Positions 63,455 through 64,000 of a stretch of DNA of 64,000 nt are shown one piece after another; within the stretch, counting starts at the first letter, position 1, and the number at the start of each line of letters is the position of its first letter. This DNA is from CAWJMD01 sp963845675. Lineage in GTDB: Bacteria; Actinomycetota; Actinomycetes; Actinomycetales; CAWJMD01. The notes beneath the pieces are model-generated. The model was given only the letters and a program-made list of their open reading frames with translations. It searched no databases and was not told the DNA's origin. The position numbers and the translations under genes are program-made. The DNA lies in the NCBI GenBank assembly GCA_963845675.1, contig CAWJSX010000001.1, forward strand, positions 1,426,001 through 1,490,000, in the 5' to 3' direction.

Positions 63455-64000
63455 TCAGGTGGTCGGCGCACCCCAGCGCGGACATCAGGCCCGCGGCGAC
63501 CTCCCGGTAGGCCTTCGCGCCCTTCGACGAGCGCGCGGTCGACAGGATCGACCGGCCGAGCGCGGGCGCCTCGGCGAAGCGGATCGACTTCGGGATCGGC
63601 GGCAGCAGCACCGGCACGCCGTACCGCTGCTCCAGGTCGGCGAGCACGGCCTGGGCGTGCGACGTGCGCCCGTCGAACATGGTCGGCAGCAGGCCACGGA
63701 CGAGCAGGTCGCGGTTGAGGATGCGCTGCACGTCGGCGACCGTGTCGAGCAGCTGACCGACGCCGCGGTGGCTGAGCATCTCGCACTGCAGCGGGACGAG
63801 GACCTCGTGCGCGGCCGTCAGGGCGTTGAGCGTCAGCACCCCGAGCGACGGGGAGCAGTCGAGCACGATCACGTCGTAGTCCGGCGTGCAGCGGCTCGAG
63901 CAGCGGTCCGCAGCACGTACTCGCGCCCGGGGCGGGCCAGCAGCTGCGCCTCGGTGCCGGCGAGGTCGATCGCGGCGGGCAGCAGGTCCATCCGCTCGGA
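63455..64000 (-). CDS. ParA/Soj-type ATPase, 5' partial, frameshifted
   Basis: A ParA-family ATPase running off the window. The part seen contains SERMDLLPAAIDLAGTEAQL, then after one base near 63890 YDVIVLDCSPSLGVLTLNAL (Walker B region), VPLQCEMLSHRGVGQLLDTV, PTMFDGRTSHAQAVLADLEQ and the C-terminal ARSSKGAKAYREVAAGLMSA. It resembles Rv3213c. The C-terminal end is uncertain: the frame as it stands stays open beyond RhlE's tail, while one base less near 63465 gives a stop at 63455-63457. Chromosomal or protein partitioning is the usual role. Confidence 0.8.

Overview
The window is high-GC actinobacterial DNA. Marker genes that support this are whiB7, a tmRNA with an actinobacterial-type tag, mycothiol-linked redox proteins, an F420-type oxidoreductase, AdnAB instead of RecBCD/AddAB, DUF3039, DUF3107 and DUF3152. 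Gene content and order fit Propionibacteriales (Nocardioidaceae, Aeromicrobium/Nocardioides-like). The genus is an inference.

Layout. 0-8.7 kb: an AsnC-type regulator cut by the window edge, a MASE1-PAS-GGDEF-EAL c-di-GMP protein, an IclR/SRPBCC pair, a DEAD/DEAH helicase, an MFS transporter, DUF3039 and YqgE. 8.7-12.6 kb: an FbpABC ferric iron importer behind a DtxR/IdeR-type iron box. 12.6-23.9 kb: housekeeping and metabolic genes (VanZ-like, malic enzyme, epoxide-hydrolase-like, two wall/secreted proteins, FadD, NYN nuclease, DsbA-like nitroreductase, NmrA-like, TrpB2, DUF2157). 24-27.7 kb: a hypothetical protein, three regularly spaced palindromes, a quinone reductase, a YcaQ-like protein, DUF1905 and an HNH protein. 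27.7-34.4 kb: a 1233-aa SARP/AAA/LuxR-like regulator translationally coupled to a flavin oxidase, followed by a paralogous oxidase. 34.5-41.8 kb: ssrA, smpB, M23 hydrolase, ftsX, ftsE, prfB, LLM oxidoreductase, AIM24 and a small zinc ribbon protein. 42-43.8 kb: a coupled L,D-transpeptidase and M15 peptidase. 44-64 kb: a DNA-repair/stress block in nearly the order known from Mycobacterium tuberculosis Rv3197A-Rv3213c (whiB7, uvrD2, glutaredoxin, nudC, adnB, adnA, ATL, DUF3152, TetR, DUF3107, ferritin-like, rhlE, parA).

The sequence carries many single-base indels, mostly one-base insertions, that break otherwise well conserved genes, including ftsX, rhlE and parA. They are dense in 0-19 kb, absent from about 19.4-37.7 kb and rare in 43-61 kb. 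I treat them as probable sequencing or assembly errors and give whole-gene spans.

There are no CRISPR arrays, insertion sequences, prophage genes or tRNAs that I can see. No gene-free stretch exceeds 300 bases except the whiB7 leader, which holds a leader ORF and an attenuator. The less ordinary features are the 42-bp-spaced ATTCTC-NN-GAGAAT palindromes (related copies at 43.8 kb), a perfect 30-bp inverted repeat at 48.2 kb, the whiB7 leader, two small genes (57 and 58 aa), and the regulator/flavin-oxidase cassette. I found no convincing wholly new multi-gene system; the regulator/oxidase cassette and the palindrome family are the best candidates.
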